The translations under genes were made by a program, and so were the position numbers. This document shows positions 27,747-37,057 of a stretch of 64,000 nucleotides of DNA, in pieces. The stretch comes from Aliivibrio fischeri. Lineage in GTDB: Bacteria; Pseudomonadota; Gammaproteobacteria; Enterobacterales; Vibrionaceae. The DNA is taken from assembly GCA_038993745.2 (NCBI GenBank), contig CP160630.1, positions 558,001 through 622,000 of the forward strand. The letters run 5' to 3'. The notes beneath the pieces were generated by a model, which was given only the letters and a program-made list of their open reading frames with translations, searched no databases and was not told the origin of the DNA. The number at the start of each line of letters is the position of its first letter. Position 1 is the first letter of the stretch.

Positions 27747-28970
27747 TTATCCGATAAAACTGATGTAAGTTTGTAAAATGATTAAATTTACAATATCAAT
27801 AAAGAAAGCACCAACAATTGGAACGACCATAAATGCTTGTGGAGAAGGGCCGAAGCGAGAAACTAATGAGCCCATGTTCATTACTGCAGTCGGTGTAGCA
27901 CCAAGACCAAAACCACAATGACCACCAGCCATTACAGCCGCATCATAATTTGAACCCATTACTTTGAAGGTTACAAAGTATGAGAATAAAGCAAGTACCA
28001 CTGTTTGAATTGAAAGAATGATAAGTAATGGAATCGCTAAATCAAAGATATTCCACAGCTTAAGACTCATCAAAGCCATTGCTAAAAACAGTGCCAATGA
28101 AACAGTACCTAAAATATCGACAGTTTCTGTGTCGATTTTATGTACTTTAGTGACTTCGGTAATATTTGTAATGAATACACCAATGAATAGAGCGTATACA
28201 AAATCAGGTATTTTTAACCATGCGATGTCAAATGTTGCAATGAAGTCACCAAGATGGCCTGCACCAACCACACAAAGCAGTAATACAAATAATGTCTCGA
28301 TTACTTTTTTTGCTGTTACTTTTTCTTCTTCACGCTCATTGTAGGTAACAACTTCAGGGAAGCGTGAATGTGTATCAATGCCAGTGCCGTATTCTGATTC
28401 TAAATTATGCTTATGAATTAATTTTTGTGCGATAGGGCTACCAATTAATCCACCCATGATTAAACCAAATGTAGCTGAAGCCATTGCAAGCTCAAGCGTA
28501 TTTAAATGGTATGTCTCAGCAAATGTATGTGACCAAGCTGCACCTGTACCATGACCGCCAGATAGTGTAATTGAACCTGCGATTAAACCCATTAGAGGGT
28601 CAAGTCCCATTAAGCTAGCAAGGCTGACGCCAATACCATTTTGAATAATGATATAAACAGAAGCTACAGCAAGGAAGATAAATACTTTACTTCCGCCTTT
28701 AATTAATTGTTTATAGTTTGCAGCAAGTCCTACTGTACTAAAGAACATCAACATGAATGTGCTTTGTAATGGTAGTGAGAACTTTAAGTTAATCCCTTGG
28801 AAATGTAGGATCGTAATGAAAAAAGCTACGATTAATCCACCTACAATTGGCTCTGGGATATTGTATTTTTTGAATAGTACGACTTTTGAATTGATCAAGT
28901 GGCCGAGGAATAACACGGCAATTGCAATTAAAAATGATTCAAGCGCACCAATAGATAGAGTGTGTGACAT
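27747..28970 (-). CDS. gltS: Sodium/glutamate symporter GltS (copy 2)
   Basis: A 407-residue GltS, near twin of the protein at 3387-4610: long identical runs include the re-entrant segments SGGHGTGAAW and GGHCGFGLGATPTA and the C-terminus. About ten membrane helices. Here the ribosome site is strong (AGGAG 6 bases before ATG), whereas copy 1 has a weak one, so this copy may be the better translated. Sodium-coupled glutamate uptake is the family's function. Solitary gene. Confidence 0.93.
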   Translation of the reverse strand: MSHTLSIGALESFLIAIAVLFLGHLINSKVVLFKKYNIPEPIVGGLIVAFFITILHFQGINLKFSLPLQSTFMLMFFSTVGLAANYKQLIKGGSKVFIFLAVASVYIIIQNGIGVSLASLMGLDPLMGLIAGSITLSGGHGTGAAWSHTFAETYHLNTLELAMASATFGLIMGGLIGSPIAQKLIHKHNLESEYGTGIDTHSRFPEVVTYNEREEEKVTAKKVIETLFVLLLCVVGAGHLGDFIATFDIAWLKIPDFVYALFIGVFITNITEVTKVHKIDTETVDILGTVSLALFLAMALMSLKLWNIFDLAIPLLIILSIQTVVLALFSYFVTFKVMGSNYDAAVMAGGHCGFGLGATPTAVMNMGSLVSRFGPSPQAFMVVPIVGAFFIDIVNLIILQTYISFIG

Positions 28971-29190
28971 AGTACTCCTAAGTTGAAATATCTAATTTAT
29001 AGTTTCGTCCACAATTTTAAATTATGCGAAAATAAATGAAGAATACATGTATTTTAATGCATTCTTAATCTAGATATTGTCTGATTTCAGGGACTGATAG
29101 TATCATTTTTATTAATAGAGTTGGGTTAGCGCATGGTAAAACATATGAATGCACTGTTAATATTGAAAATAAGTATGAAAAATTTGGTTG

Positions 29191-30186
29191 CTATTCATCG
29201 TAAAAAAGTACAATGCTGCCGCCGCGTAGGGCGCTACCCACGTTAAATGTGAAGCCGATTCCAACATTATCAACTAAAGAAATCCACTTTCTCGTATCGA
29301 TTAACCATGCAATATTGAACTCATAATAAAAGTCTGTTCCGAGTGGTTCATTTGCGTCTCCACCAAGATCAACTCGTTTGGCTTTTAGGTATAAAACTTG
29401 TGCTAAACGATTCCAATGTGCCATGTTATATCGCAGTTGAATACTGTTTACGAAACGCCAAACCTCAGGATTTGCATCAGAGCTGTAATCTGATGAGCCA
29501 CCAAAACCTTGTCCATAAGCATAGTGGTAACTATTGTTAAAACGCCATTCACCCCAATCGGTTTCTTTTTTATATTGGAAGGTAATTTTGGGTTCAATAA
29601 TGAACGCATTACTTGATACGTTGTAGTACAAACCGTCTAAAACGGGAGCGAAACTCTGACTGAAATCAGAATTGTAAGTATGAGTGTTTCTATAATGCAT
29701 TAAATGAAACGCATTACCGACAGAAATGGTCCAATTCTCATAGAAATCGTAGTTTTGCGCGTATTCCGCATATAAACCAAATATTTCATCTAAATCAGAA
29801 TCAGGGGAGCTTTTATCTTTGAACTCGACATCAATATCTGTATTAACATATGAAGCTCTTACTGTGATTTCATGTGACCAACGAGAGTCAGGATCTTCAG
29901 TGAGTTCAAAAGTATAAGGTAAAGAATATACCGTCATTTGGTTACGCAGCTGAATGGAATCATTGCTGCCTAAGCCATTATCAGGGTTATTTTCATCTTT
30001 AGATAAATAGCGGTTTGGGTTGAAGTCAGCAATACCAAAAGTGATCATATTACTGTCTGATAAAACTAATGATGTTGCGAAGGCTTCTTCAAATTGGCTT
30101 GCAGGAGTAAAGTTACGAGCTTCAGCTTTATTGTATGCTAAATAAAGCAATATCATAACAAGCAGTGAAGGACGTAGCCTTATCAT
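29191..30186 (-). CDS. Outer-membrane beta-barrel protein (solitary autotransporter-barrel type)
   Basis: A 331-residue precursor with a signal peptide (about 1-23, ending KAEA) and many alternating aromatic/hydrophobic strands typical of a beta barrel. The overall pattern (FEEAFATSLVLSDSNMITFGIADFNPNRY near the front, then paired strands) resembles the vibrio family described as a solitary outer-membrane autotransporter barrel, without a passenger domain. The last strand ends FYDE rather than in an aromatic residue, unusual for this location. Function unknown; neighbours give no clue. Confidence 0.7.
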   Translation of the reverse strand: MIRLRPSLLVMILLYLAYNKAEARNFTPASQFEEAFATSLVLSDSNMITFGIADFNPNRYLSKDENNPDNGLGSNDSIQLRNQMTVYSLPYTFELTEDPDSRWSHEITVRASYVNTDIDVEFKDKSSPDSDLDEIFGLYAEYAQNYDFYENWTISVGNAFHLMHYRNTHTYNSDFSQSFAPVLDGLYYNVSSNAFIIEPKITFQYKKETDWGEWRFNNSYHYAYGQGFGGSSDYSSDANPEVWRFVNSIQLRYNMAHWNRLAQVLYLKAKRVDLGGDANEPLGTDFYYEFNIAWLIDTRKWISLVDNVGIGFTFNVGSALRGGSIVLFYDE

Positions 30187-30311
30187 TCGTTTATAACCTT
30201 ATATCGTTAATTTATAAATATCTAGATACAATTTAGTTCAAAATCAAGTATTAATCTACTTTAAATCAGTATCTTAAATGATAATCGAGATAAAATTATT
30301 CCAGGTAAGAT

Positions 30312-30343
30312 AAACACGCTACATGAACGTTAGCAGCGTGTTT
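30312..30343. terminator. Hairpin downstream of the ABC exporter gene
   Basis: Stem AAACACGCT (30312-30320) with AGCGTGTTT (30335-30343), 14-base loop, 20 bases past the minus-strand stop. T runs are short. Confidence 0.6.
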
Positions 30344-30362
30344 ATTTATCTTAGAACTTATG

Positions 30363-32189
30363 TTATTCGCTAATGAACCCACCTGTTTGATGGTTCCAAA
30401 GTTGAGCGTAAATGCCACCTAATGCAACGAGCTCTTTATGTGTGCCTTGCTCAACAACTTGACCTTTATCCATTACTAATAAGCGATCCATTGCAGCAAT
30501 AGTAGATAGACGGTGTGCAATAGCAATAACGGTTTTGCCTTGCATTAGTTCATCAAGACTATCTTGGATCGCTGCTTCAACTTCAGAATCTAATGCTGAA
30601 GTTGCTTCATCTAAAATAAGTAAAGGTGCATCTTTTAATAATACACGTGAAATAGCGATACGTTGGCGTTGGCCACCAGATAATTTCACACCACGCTCAC
30701 CAACTTGCGCATCATAGCCTTTGCTACCAAAAGAATCCGTTAAGGTTTCAATGAACTCGTGAGCTTGCGCTTGTTTAGTTGCTGCGAATAGATCTTCATC
30801 CGTAGCATCTGGACGGCCATACTTTATATTATCGCGAATAGAACGATGAAGTAGGGAGGTATCTTGGCTTACCATACCAATTTGACTTCTTAATGAGTCC
30901 TGCGTGACATCTCTAATATCTTGACCGTCAATAGATATCGAACCTGACTCAACATCATGAAAACGGAGTAGTAGATTAACAAGTGTTGATTTACCTGCAC
31001 CTGAACGGCCAACTAAACCAATTTTTTCACCGGGTTTAATTTCCAGGTTCAAATCATTAATCACGCTCTTATTTTCACCATAGTTAAAGTTCACACTGTC
31101 AAACTTAATGGTTCCTTTAGACACATTAAGCTCTGAAGCATTTTCTTTATCTGTGATTTCAATAGGCTTAGAGAGGGTGTTAATACCATCAGTAACCGTT
31201 CCAAGGTTTTCAAATAGTGAGCTAATTTCCCACATTATCCAGTGTGACATGCCATTTACACGAAGAGCTAAACTAATAGCAATAGCGATAGCACCAACAC
31301 TGAGAACGTTATCTAACCAAAGGGTAATAGATACAGCTGCAATTGAGAAAACCAATAAGTAGTTAATGATTTCAACAGAAATATTGATGCCTGTAGCTAA
31401 ACGCATTTGCTTGTGAACTGTGCCTAAAAACTCTTCCATACCTTCTTCAGCGTATTGAGTCTCACGCTTACTGTGGCTAAAGAGTTTCACTGTGTTGATG
31501 TTGGTGTAACTATCAACCACACGTCCTGTCATTGTTGAACGGGCATCAGCTTGTTGTTCTGAAATGGCTTTTAGTTTAGGTACAAAGTGAAATTGAATTG
31601 CTACATAAGCTGCAAACCAAACTAGCATTGGCAGCATTAAGCGCCAATCCGCTTGGCCAACCATCACAACCATGGAAGTAAAGTAAACAGAGACATAAAC
31701 CAATACATCTAATAGCTTCATTACCGTTTCACGAACGGCTAAAGCGGTTTGCATTACTTTTGTTGCAATACGACCAGCAAAGTCATCTGAGTAAAATGAA
31801 ACACTTTGTTTTAATAAGTAACGGTGTGCTTGCCAACGAATTGCCATTGGGTAGTTACCTAATAACGTTTGGTGTGTCAGCAAAGAATGTATAAATAAAA
31901 GGATAGGAACAATAACAACAATTAAAAAACCAAGTAGCAGTAATGTTTGTCCTTCTTGAGCTAAAAAGGTTTCTCTATCATGAGTTGATAGCCAATCAAC
32001 TAGCTGTCCCATAAAGCCAAATAATGACACTTCGATCATGGCAATAACGGCACTTAATAATGACATGCTAATTAATGGAACTTCGAACCCTTTAGTATAA
32101 TGACGACAAAAAGCGTATAGGCCTTTTGGGGGCTGATTTGGCTCTTGTTCTGGAAAAGCAGTGGTTAACCGCTCAAAGAATTTAAACAT
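30363..32189 (-). CDS. ABC exporter, fused permease and ATPase (MsbA/MdlB type)
   Basis: A 608-residue half-transporter. Six membrane helices occupy about residues 35-340. The nucleotide-binding domain has Walker A GRSGAGKS (394-401), the signature LSGGQ (503-507), Walker B LLILDE (523-528) and the switch His in IAHRLS. It should dimerise and export lipids, peptides or drugs from the inner membrane; the substrate cannot be told. It is not msbA itself judging by the N-terminal start (about 25 extra residues before helix 1) and the absence of lpxK. Monocistronic, divergent from the CobW-type gene. Confidence 0.9.
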   Translation of the reverse strand: MFKFFERLTTAFPEQEPNQPPKGLYAFCRHYTKGFEVPLISMSLLSAVIAMIEVSLFGFMGQLVDWLSTHDRETFLAQEGQTLLLLGFLIVVIVPILLFIHSLLTHQTLLGNYPMAIRWQAHRYLLKQSVSFYSDDFAGRIATKVMQTALAVRETVMKLLDVLVYVSVYFTSMVVMVGQADWRLMLPMLVWFAAYVAIQFHFVPKLKAISEQQADARSTMTGRVVDSYTNINTVKLFSHSKRETQYAEEGMEEFLGTVHKQMRLATGINISVEIINYLLVFSIAAVSITLWLDNVLSVGAIAIAISLALRVNGMSHWIMWEISSLFENLGTVTDGINTLSKPIEITDKENASELNVSKGTIKFDSVNFNYGENKSVINDLNLEIKPGEKIGLVGRSGAGKSTLVNLLLRFHDVESGSISIDGQDIRDVTQDSLRSQIGMVSQDTSLLHRSIRDNIKYGRPDATDEDLFAATKQAQAHEFIETLTDSFGSKGYDAQVGERGVKLSGGQRQRIAISRVLLKDAPLLILDEATSALDSEVEAAIQDSLDELMQGKTVIAIAHRLSTIAAMDRLLVMDKGQVVEQGTHKELVALGGIYAQLWNHQTGGFISE

Positions 32190-32379
32190 AACGAAACCTT
32201 AAATAATGAGCTAACTTTCGACGAAATGACGGTTATTTCTACATATTGTTAACATAACCTAAATCAAGTGCTTATTGTAATGTTTTTCTAAGATAAGTAG
32301 AGCTGTTTATTAAAAAAATTAGTAGGTTGAGACTCAGTAGAGGTATCATGAAAAAATACCATCACAACAGAGTAAGAAA

Positions 32380-33351
32380 ATGAAAAAAATACCAACGAAT
32401 ATTATTACGGGTTTTCTAGGTGTAGGAAAAACCACCACCATCTTACAACTACTAAAAAACAAACCAGAGAATGAATCTTGGGCTGTATTAGTAAATGAAT
32501 TTGGTGAAGTTGGCATTGATGGAGCTTTTCTTGCTGAAGGCGGTGCCATGGTGAAAGAAGTTCCTGGTGGCTGTATGTGCTGTACTGCTGGCCTTCCTAT
32601 GTCTGTTGGTATTAACGCGTTACTGAGACAAAAACCAGACCGTTTAATTATTGAACCAACAGGGTTAGGGCACCCTAAAAAGATCATTGCTATTTTACAA
32701 TCAGAAAACTATGAAAAGTATATCGATTTGAAAGCAACGATTGGCCTTGTTGACCCACGAAACCTATCTGATGAAAAGTATGTATCTAATCAAAACTTTA
32801 ATGATCAATTGGGTATTTCTGATGTTGTTGTTGCAACTAAGATGGACATGGTCTCAGATTACGATGAGTGCTTATTCGACTCATGGGCAAAAGAGCTATC
32901 AACGCAGCCTAAAACGACAAAGATAAATCATGGTGATCTACCACAATCTTGGTTAGATGAAGATCGTACTATTGAGTTAACGATTGAAGAACATCATCAT
33001 CACCATGCTGAACAAGATATTGTAGAGATGGCATTAGAACCAGGACAAAAATTTTGTCGTAAAGAGAATAAAGGCCAAGGCTATGTAAGTTGCGGATGGT
33101 TTTTTGGTGCAGAGTCCGTATTTGATTTTGAAGAGTTGTTTTCAATGCTATCTGATTTGAATGCAGAACGAATTAAAGCGGTAATGAATACTGATAAAGG
33201 TTGTTATGCATTTAATGTGGCTAACCGTGTTGTCTCAGTTAATCAATTAAGTATTGAAGGTATGGAGTCGAAACTTGAAGTTATCGATACTCAATTGCTT
33301 CCATGGGATCAGTTAGAAACGATTTTATTAAGTTTGATCATCGAAAAATAA
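32380..33351 (+). CDS. CobW/G3E-family GTPase, putative metallochaperone
   Basis: A 323-residue cytoplasmic GTPase. Walker A is GFLGVGKTT (11-19), the family metal site is GGCMCC (C65, C67, C68), the base motif is TKMD (153-156), and a run of five His (205-209) lies in an acidic linker before the C-terminal CobW domain. Proteins of this type insert or deliver Zn or another transition metal to client enzymes (ZNG1, NHase activators). No metal-dependent client is adjacent. It is closest in layout to the YeiR/YjiA group. The ATG at 32380 is 4 bases after AAGA, a weak ribosome site. Confidence 0.85.
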   Translation: MKKIPTNIITGFLGVGKTTTILQLLKNKPENESWAVLVNEFGEVGIDGAFLAEGGAMVKEVPGGCMCCTAGLPMSVGINALLRQKPDRLIIEPTGLGHPKKIIAILQSENYEKYIDLKATIGLVDPRNLSDEKYVSNQNFNDQLGISDVVVATKMDMVSDYDECLFDSWAKELSTQPKTTKINHGDLPQSWLDEDRTIELTIEEHHHHHAEQDIVEMALEPGQKFCRKENKGQGYVSCGWFFGAESVFDFEELFSMLSDLNAERIKAVMNTDKGCYAFNVANRVVSVNQLSIEGMESKLEVIDTQLLPWDQLETILLSLIIEK

Positions 33352-33359
33352 GTTATAAA

Positions 33360-33386
33360 AAATGGGGAGCGAAGTGCTCCCCATTT
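33360..33386. terminator. Bidirectional terminator
   Basis: Stem AAATGGGGAGC (33360-33370) with GCTCCCCATTT (33376-33386), between the convergent CobW-type and ylqF genes. Confidence 0.9.
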
Positions 33387-33405
33387 GTATTTTTGCCATT
33401 GAGTA

Positions 33406-34341
33406 TTAGCGTTTATTTTTCAGGTAACGCTTACGACGCTCTTCTTTTTTCTTCGCTTTTTCTTCTTCTTTACGAGCGGCATCAATTTCAACTTGAATTA
33501 ACTCTTCTGTGATCATTTCTGGTAATTCAAGAGTCACTTGACCTAGAACACCTGAACGTAATTCATGAAGTAAAATCTCAGACGCTTTGTAAAGGTTGAT
33601 TCGACCACCAGCTTGTAAGCAACCACGGCTGCGACCAATCGCTTCCATTAGTTCTAAATCATTGTCTGGTAGTTCATCTAATTTGTAACGCTCTTTTAAA
33701 CGCTCTGGGTATTGTTTCGCAAGATACTCAACGGTGTAGAATGCAACTTCGTCATATTCCATTGCTGTATCTTTTACTGCACCAGTTGCCGCTAGACGGA
33801 ATCCACTGTGTGGGTTTTCAACTTTTGGCCATAAAATTCCTGGAGTATCAGAAAGTACGACACCATTTTGAAGATTAATACGTTGTTGACGGCGAGTAAC
33901 CGCTGGTTGGTTACCTGTTACAGCAATTGTACGACCGGCTAAAGTATTAATGATGGTTGATTTCCCAACATTAGGAATACCCATGATCATAGTACGAACG
34001 TTTTTGCCCATTGCCTCTCTGTGAGGAACAAGCTTACGGCATACTTCCATGATTTTATGAATTTCTTCAGGGTTTTCGGTTGTAACCGCCATTGCGGTTA
34101 CGCCTTGCTCTTTTTCTAAATGCTCAATCCAAAGTTGAGTCACTTCTGGATCCGATAAATCACGCTTATTGAGTACTTTTACACACGGTTTGTCTTTACG
34201 AATAGAAGAGATAAGCGGATTTTCACTACTAAAAGGAATACGGGCGTCAAGAACTTCAATGATAACATCGATTTTTGGCACAACTTCTTCAATCTCTTTA
34301 CGAGCTTTGTGCATGTGTCCCGGGAACCATTGGATGGACAT
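33406..34341 (-). CDS. ylqF: Ribosome-biogenesis GTPase YlqF/RbgA
   Basis: A 311-residue circularly permuted GTPase: the G4 motif NKRD (58-61) comes before G1 GIPNVGKS (121-128) and G3 DTPG (165-168). The start MSIQWFPGHMHKARKEI is the family's signature. In B. subtilis RbgA drives late 50S assembly. A basic Lys/Arg-Glu tail (KKEEKAKKKEERRKR) at the C-terminus likely touches rRNA. Solitary gene here. Confidence 0.93.
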   Translation of the reverse strand: MSIQWFPGHMHKARKEIEEVVPKIDVIIEVLDARIPFSSENPLISSIRKDKPCVKVLNKRDLSDPEVTQLWIEHLEKEQGVTAMAVTTENPEEIHKIMEVCRKLVPHREAMGKNVRTMIMGIPNVGKSTIINTLAGRTIAVTGNQPAVTRRQQRINLQNGVVLSDTPGILWPKVENPHSGFRLAATGAVKDTAMEYDEVAFYTVEYLAKQYPERLKERYKLDELPDNDLELMEAIGRSRGCLQAGGRINLYKASEILLHELRSGVLGQVTLELPEMITEELIQVEIDAARKEEEKAKKKEERRKRYLKNKR

Positions 34342-34437
34342 GGCGTGAATCCTTTAAAAAACGAAAAGAGTTATTTTAACGGTAAAGTGGAAAGTGTAAA
34401 GAGCTCCTTGTATTGCTTGGTGATTTAGTATGAAAAA

Positions 34438-34459
34438 AAACGGCCTAAATAGGCCGTTT
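34438..34459 (-). terminator. Terminator of the LruC/lipoprotein unit
   Basis: Stem AAACGGCCT with AGGCCGTTT followed on the minus strand by eight T's. It is 27 bases past the stop of the frameshifted lipoprotein gene. Confidence 0.9.
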
Positions 34460-34485
34460 AAATTAATGCTTAGGGTTGATGATGT

Positions 34486-34934
34486 TTATAAAGTTGCAAC
34501 AACAGTATTATCAACGATATCTATCATTTGTTTTATTTCACTGCCTAGTGCTGAAGGGTACCAAATTTCCACCCAAACCTTATCGACGTGGTTTGGAAGC
34601 ATCATACTGCTTTTAAATTCGGTACTGTCATTCATTGGGGTTAGAATGATTTGAGATGTATAGTCTACGGCACCTTCATTAAATTCAGTGTAGATAGACA
34701 TAAAACCTCGATCACTTTGAGAGCTTGCAACAGAAAGGTCGAAAGTGACTTCTCGCTCTGTTGAGAATGTAAAGCCTTCTGGCACCGACAACTCACTTGT
34801 TTTAATACCACTTTCTTTTTTAGGTACATCTGCCGCTGCAGGTGCTGCTCCCCCGATGTACCAGATGACGAATCACTACATGCAGAAAGAAAAGTAATGA
34901 TGGCGATACTTAGTAATATATTAATTCGTTTCAT
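34486..34934 (-). pseudogene. Small lipoprotein gene broken by a one-base frameshift
   Basis: The ATG at 34934 follows a strong AGGAGG site. It encodes a good lipoprotein signal (MKRINILLSIAIITFLSAC) and about 10 mature residues (SDSSSGTSG), then goes out of frame at a run of five G's (plus-strand C's 34850-34854). The original frame runs to a stop at 34665 with nonsense composition. Adding one G restores one frame through GAAPAAADVPKKES and SELSVPEGFTFSTEREVTFDL to the stop at 34486, giving about 149 residues. The tail has beta-rich composition and no domain I know. It lies 12 bases after the out-of-frame end of the LruC gene, so it is the second gene of that operon. Sequencing error, phase variation or real decay are all possible. 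Confidence 0.8.
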
Positions 34935-34946
34935 AAATCCTCCTTG

Positions 34947-35095
34947 TTAGTCAGCAGTTGACCAAGTATTACTAGCTGTAGGGTTAAGGTACCAAGTTGT
35001 TTTTTCTGTACCGCCTGATGTTGCCCATTCAGCGAAGTCTGGGTAAGCATCACCAATATCAATATATTCTGATGGATGATTCCAAGGTGATGAAA
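34947..35095 (-). pseudogene. Out-of-frame C-terminal tail of the LruC-domain gene
   Basis: Right after the annotated stop of the LruC gene, another frame reads without stops to TAA at 34947-34949. It encodes ILISSPWNHPSEY, then IDIGDAYPDFAEWATSGG, and ends NTWSTAD. The AYP-x-F-x-x-W-A-x-SGG pattern is the usual end of LruC proteins. It rejoins the upstream frame if one G is added to the GGGG run at 35102-35105 on the complementary strand. See the LruC entry. Confidence 0.75.
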
Positions 35096-37057
35096 TTAAT
35101 ATCCCCATGGAAGATTTCCGGTTGTACGGTAGTATTTACTTGTTGCAGGGTCTGAATCATCCTGAGCAATACCATAGAAACTGCTCACCAATGTCCCTCT
35201 ACTTGTCGGTGGGAAATCCGCTGTGTGAATTTCTAAATCTGTCCCTGGCGCTGTAGAGAAGCTATCACCGTGATACAAGCCATAGCCTGCAGCAAAGATG
35301 AATGGGTCAGCACCATTTAGAGGCAATAGTGAACTTACACTAGGCTCACTACCATCATTGAAAGGAAGTGAGATACTAAATGTCATCTGCTCTGATTCAA
35401 GTGATGCACTACATGATGGATTTGTACGGTGGAATTTACACTCTTCGTTAATGATTATGTCTTCTCGTAGATTTAATGAGGCAACAACAACCAAGTCTCC
35501 ACCAGGAGAGGCGATAGATTTGTCTTTGCCAGTAAATGGTGAAATATTCGCTCGAGTCACGCCATTTTTTTCTAAACGAGCCAACGATAGGTTTATATCC
35601 GATTCAGAGAAACCATTCAGTTTCCAACCTAGACCGTTACCATAAGATGCGCCGTATGCCATGATGGTCCCAGTGATATCAAATCGTAATACTTCACCAT
35701 CTTTACTCACAATAGTAGTTCGGTAATAGGCAACCACATCATTTAAGTCAAAATCACCAATTTCAGGCCAGTTATCCTCAAATGCTGCAGTATAATAACC
35801 AGAATGCTGAATTGTTGTTCCCGGGTCAGTAACGTCAAATACATAGTCTTCGACCTCACCATCACCAACGTAACCCGAGCTTGGTATATTAGGGTTGCTT
35901 GATAAACGGAAACGAGTTTGTACAGAACCTATAGTTGCGCTATCGCTGACTCTAATTGGAACGATTTGTACGCCACTCACAACTGGGTGGTTTGTTAAAA
36001 TTTGTTCCCCTTCATCAAATGAACCGTTCATATCCCAATCAGCCCATGCTTGTAAATAACCACTGCCACTGGCATTTACATTAATTAAGGCGTCTAAGCC
36101 TTTTTCTAAACTGGTCAAGATAGTGATACCGTCATCGTCGTTACCGTCAACATCAAGATCATCACCATTTGATGCAATCCCTGGTTGGCCATCGGTATCT
36201 GCATCGACGCTACTACCTAAGTAAAGGGTACTTGTCATAGCATGCTCTGCACCGTTATTTGATTTTAAAGTGTTGTAACTATCTGGAGCATCACCAAAAT
36301 CAGATTCATCAGAGCTTCCAATTGGTGGAGTAAAGTCATCAAGATCCCAGTTACCATCAAAAGCAGAAAAAATTGGGTTTGGCAAAGGGCTGTTGCTAGC
36401 GGTAACGGTTTCAAATTGAAGAGTCACAATAGACGTGTTTTTATAGGTGAATTTTACAGCACCTGAAGTGTCGGTTTCATTATAGTTTGTGCCAGGACCT
36501 GTGAATAAAACAGAAAGACCATCAGGACTTTCTTCTGCTGTTAGACTTGCTCCAGCAGAACCGGTTTGATAGCTGAAAAACCCTTCGTTTTTATATACAC
36601 GAACTTGCTCTGATTGTACTGGCTCACCATCGATATCGTAACCAATCATCTCAAATTCAGGGATAGTATAAGGGATTGAAAAAGTACCAGATAATCCATC
36701 GGTTCCATCAAAAAATTCAAAAGTATAAATAAGACCAGCAGGGCCTGGAGAGTTTGTTTGGTAGAGGAAACCAATATCTCCACTAGGTTGTGTTGAACCT
36801 TCTTTATAATTAGGTGTGTGGTATAGGAAAGTGGCATCACCAATAATTCGGCTGCTTATCTTCGCATCAATAGTTTTACCGTTATGAACACCAACATTTA
36901 GGAAGTGCATAACAGGGCCATCATATGAGGGACCAAAACTATTATTTAAATTTGTGTCTTCAATATGATTTGAAAAGTCCAAATCGACGACGGTTGCATG
37001 AATAGGAATGCTCGTAGTAGCGAGAGCAATAATTGGTATTAGTTGTTTGTATTTCAT
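35096..37057 (-). CDS. Secreted LruC-domain protein with GEVED domain (C-terminus frameshifted)
   Basis: A 653-residue product with a signal peptide (1-21, ending PIHA). The N-terminal 240 residues are an unrecognised beta-rich domain. Residues about 253-412 form a GEVED-type domain (FGDAPDSYNTL, acidic DVDGNDDDG, WADWDMNGSFDEGE, then GEVEDYVFDV). The C-terminal part is an LruC domain (EDNWPEIGDFDLNDVVAYY onward). Acidic loops suggest calcium binding. The stop at 35096 comes right after NLPWGY, where family members continue; the missing 49-codon tail is present in another frame. Probably an extracellular or surface protein of unknown role, first in an operon with the broken lipoprotein gene. 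Confidence 0.85.
   Translation of the reverse strand: MKYKQLIPIIALATTSIPIHATVVDLDFSNHIEDTNLNNSFGPSYDGPVMHFLNVGVHNGKTIDAKISSRIIGDATFLYHTPNYKEGSTQPSGDIGFLYQTNSPGPAGLIYTFEFFDGTDGLSGTFSIPYTIPEFEMIGYDIDGEPVQSEQVRVYKNEGFFSYQTGSAGASLTAEESPDGLSVLFTGPGTNYNETDTSGAVKFTYKNTSIVTLQFETVTASNSPLPNPIFSAFDGNWDLDDFTPPIGSSDESDFGDAPDSYNTLKSNNGAEHAMTSTLYLGSSVDADTDGQPGIASNGDDLDVDGNDDDGITILTSLEKGLDALINVNASGSGYLQAWADWDMNGSFDEGEQILTNHPVVSGVQIVPIRVSDSATIGSVQTRFRLSSNPNIPSSGYVGDGEVEDYVFDVTDPGTTIQHSGYYTAAFEDNWPEIGDFDLNDVVAYYRTTIVSKDGEVLRFDITGTIMAYGASYGNGLGWKLNGFSESDINLSLARLEKNGVTRANISPFTGKDKSIASPGGDLVVVASLNLREDIIINEECKFHRTNPSCSASLESEQMTFSISLPFNDGSEPSVSSLLPLNGADPFIFAAGYGLYHGDSFSTAPGTDLEIHTADFPPTSRGTLVSSFYGIAQDDSDPATSKYYRTTGNLPWGY

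Noticed and set aside
3387..28970. The two gltS copies as ends of a composite transposon
   Set aside because: They are intact transporter genes with no transposase, terminal repeats or target duplications.
32231..32259. GGTTAT...ATAACC inverted repeat upstream of the CobW-type gene as a Zur site
   Set aside because: Arms are only 6 bases with a 17-base spacer, and the sequence does not follow the Zur consensus.
32346..32687. Open frame opposite the CobW-type GTPase
   Set aside because: It lies wholly antisense to conserved Walker A and CMCC codons; no ribosome site.
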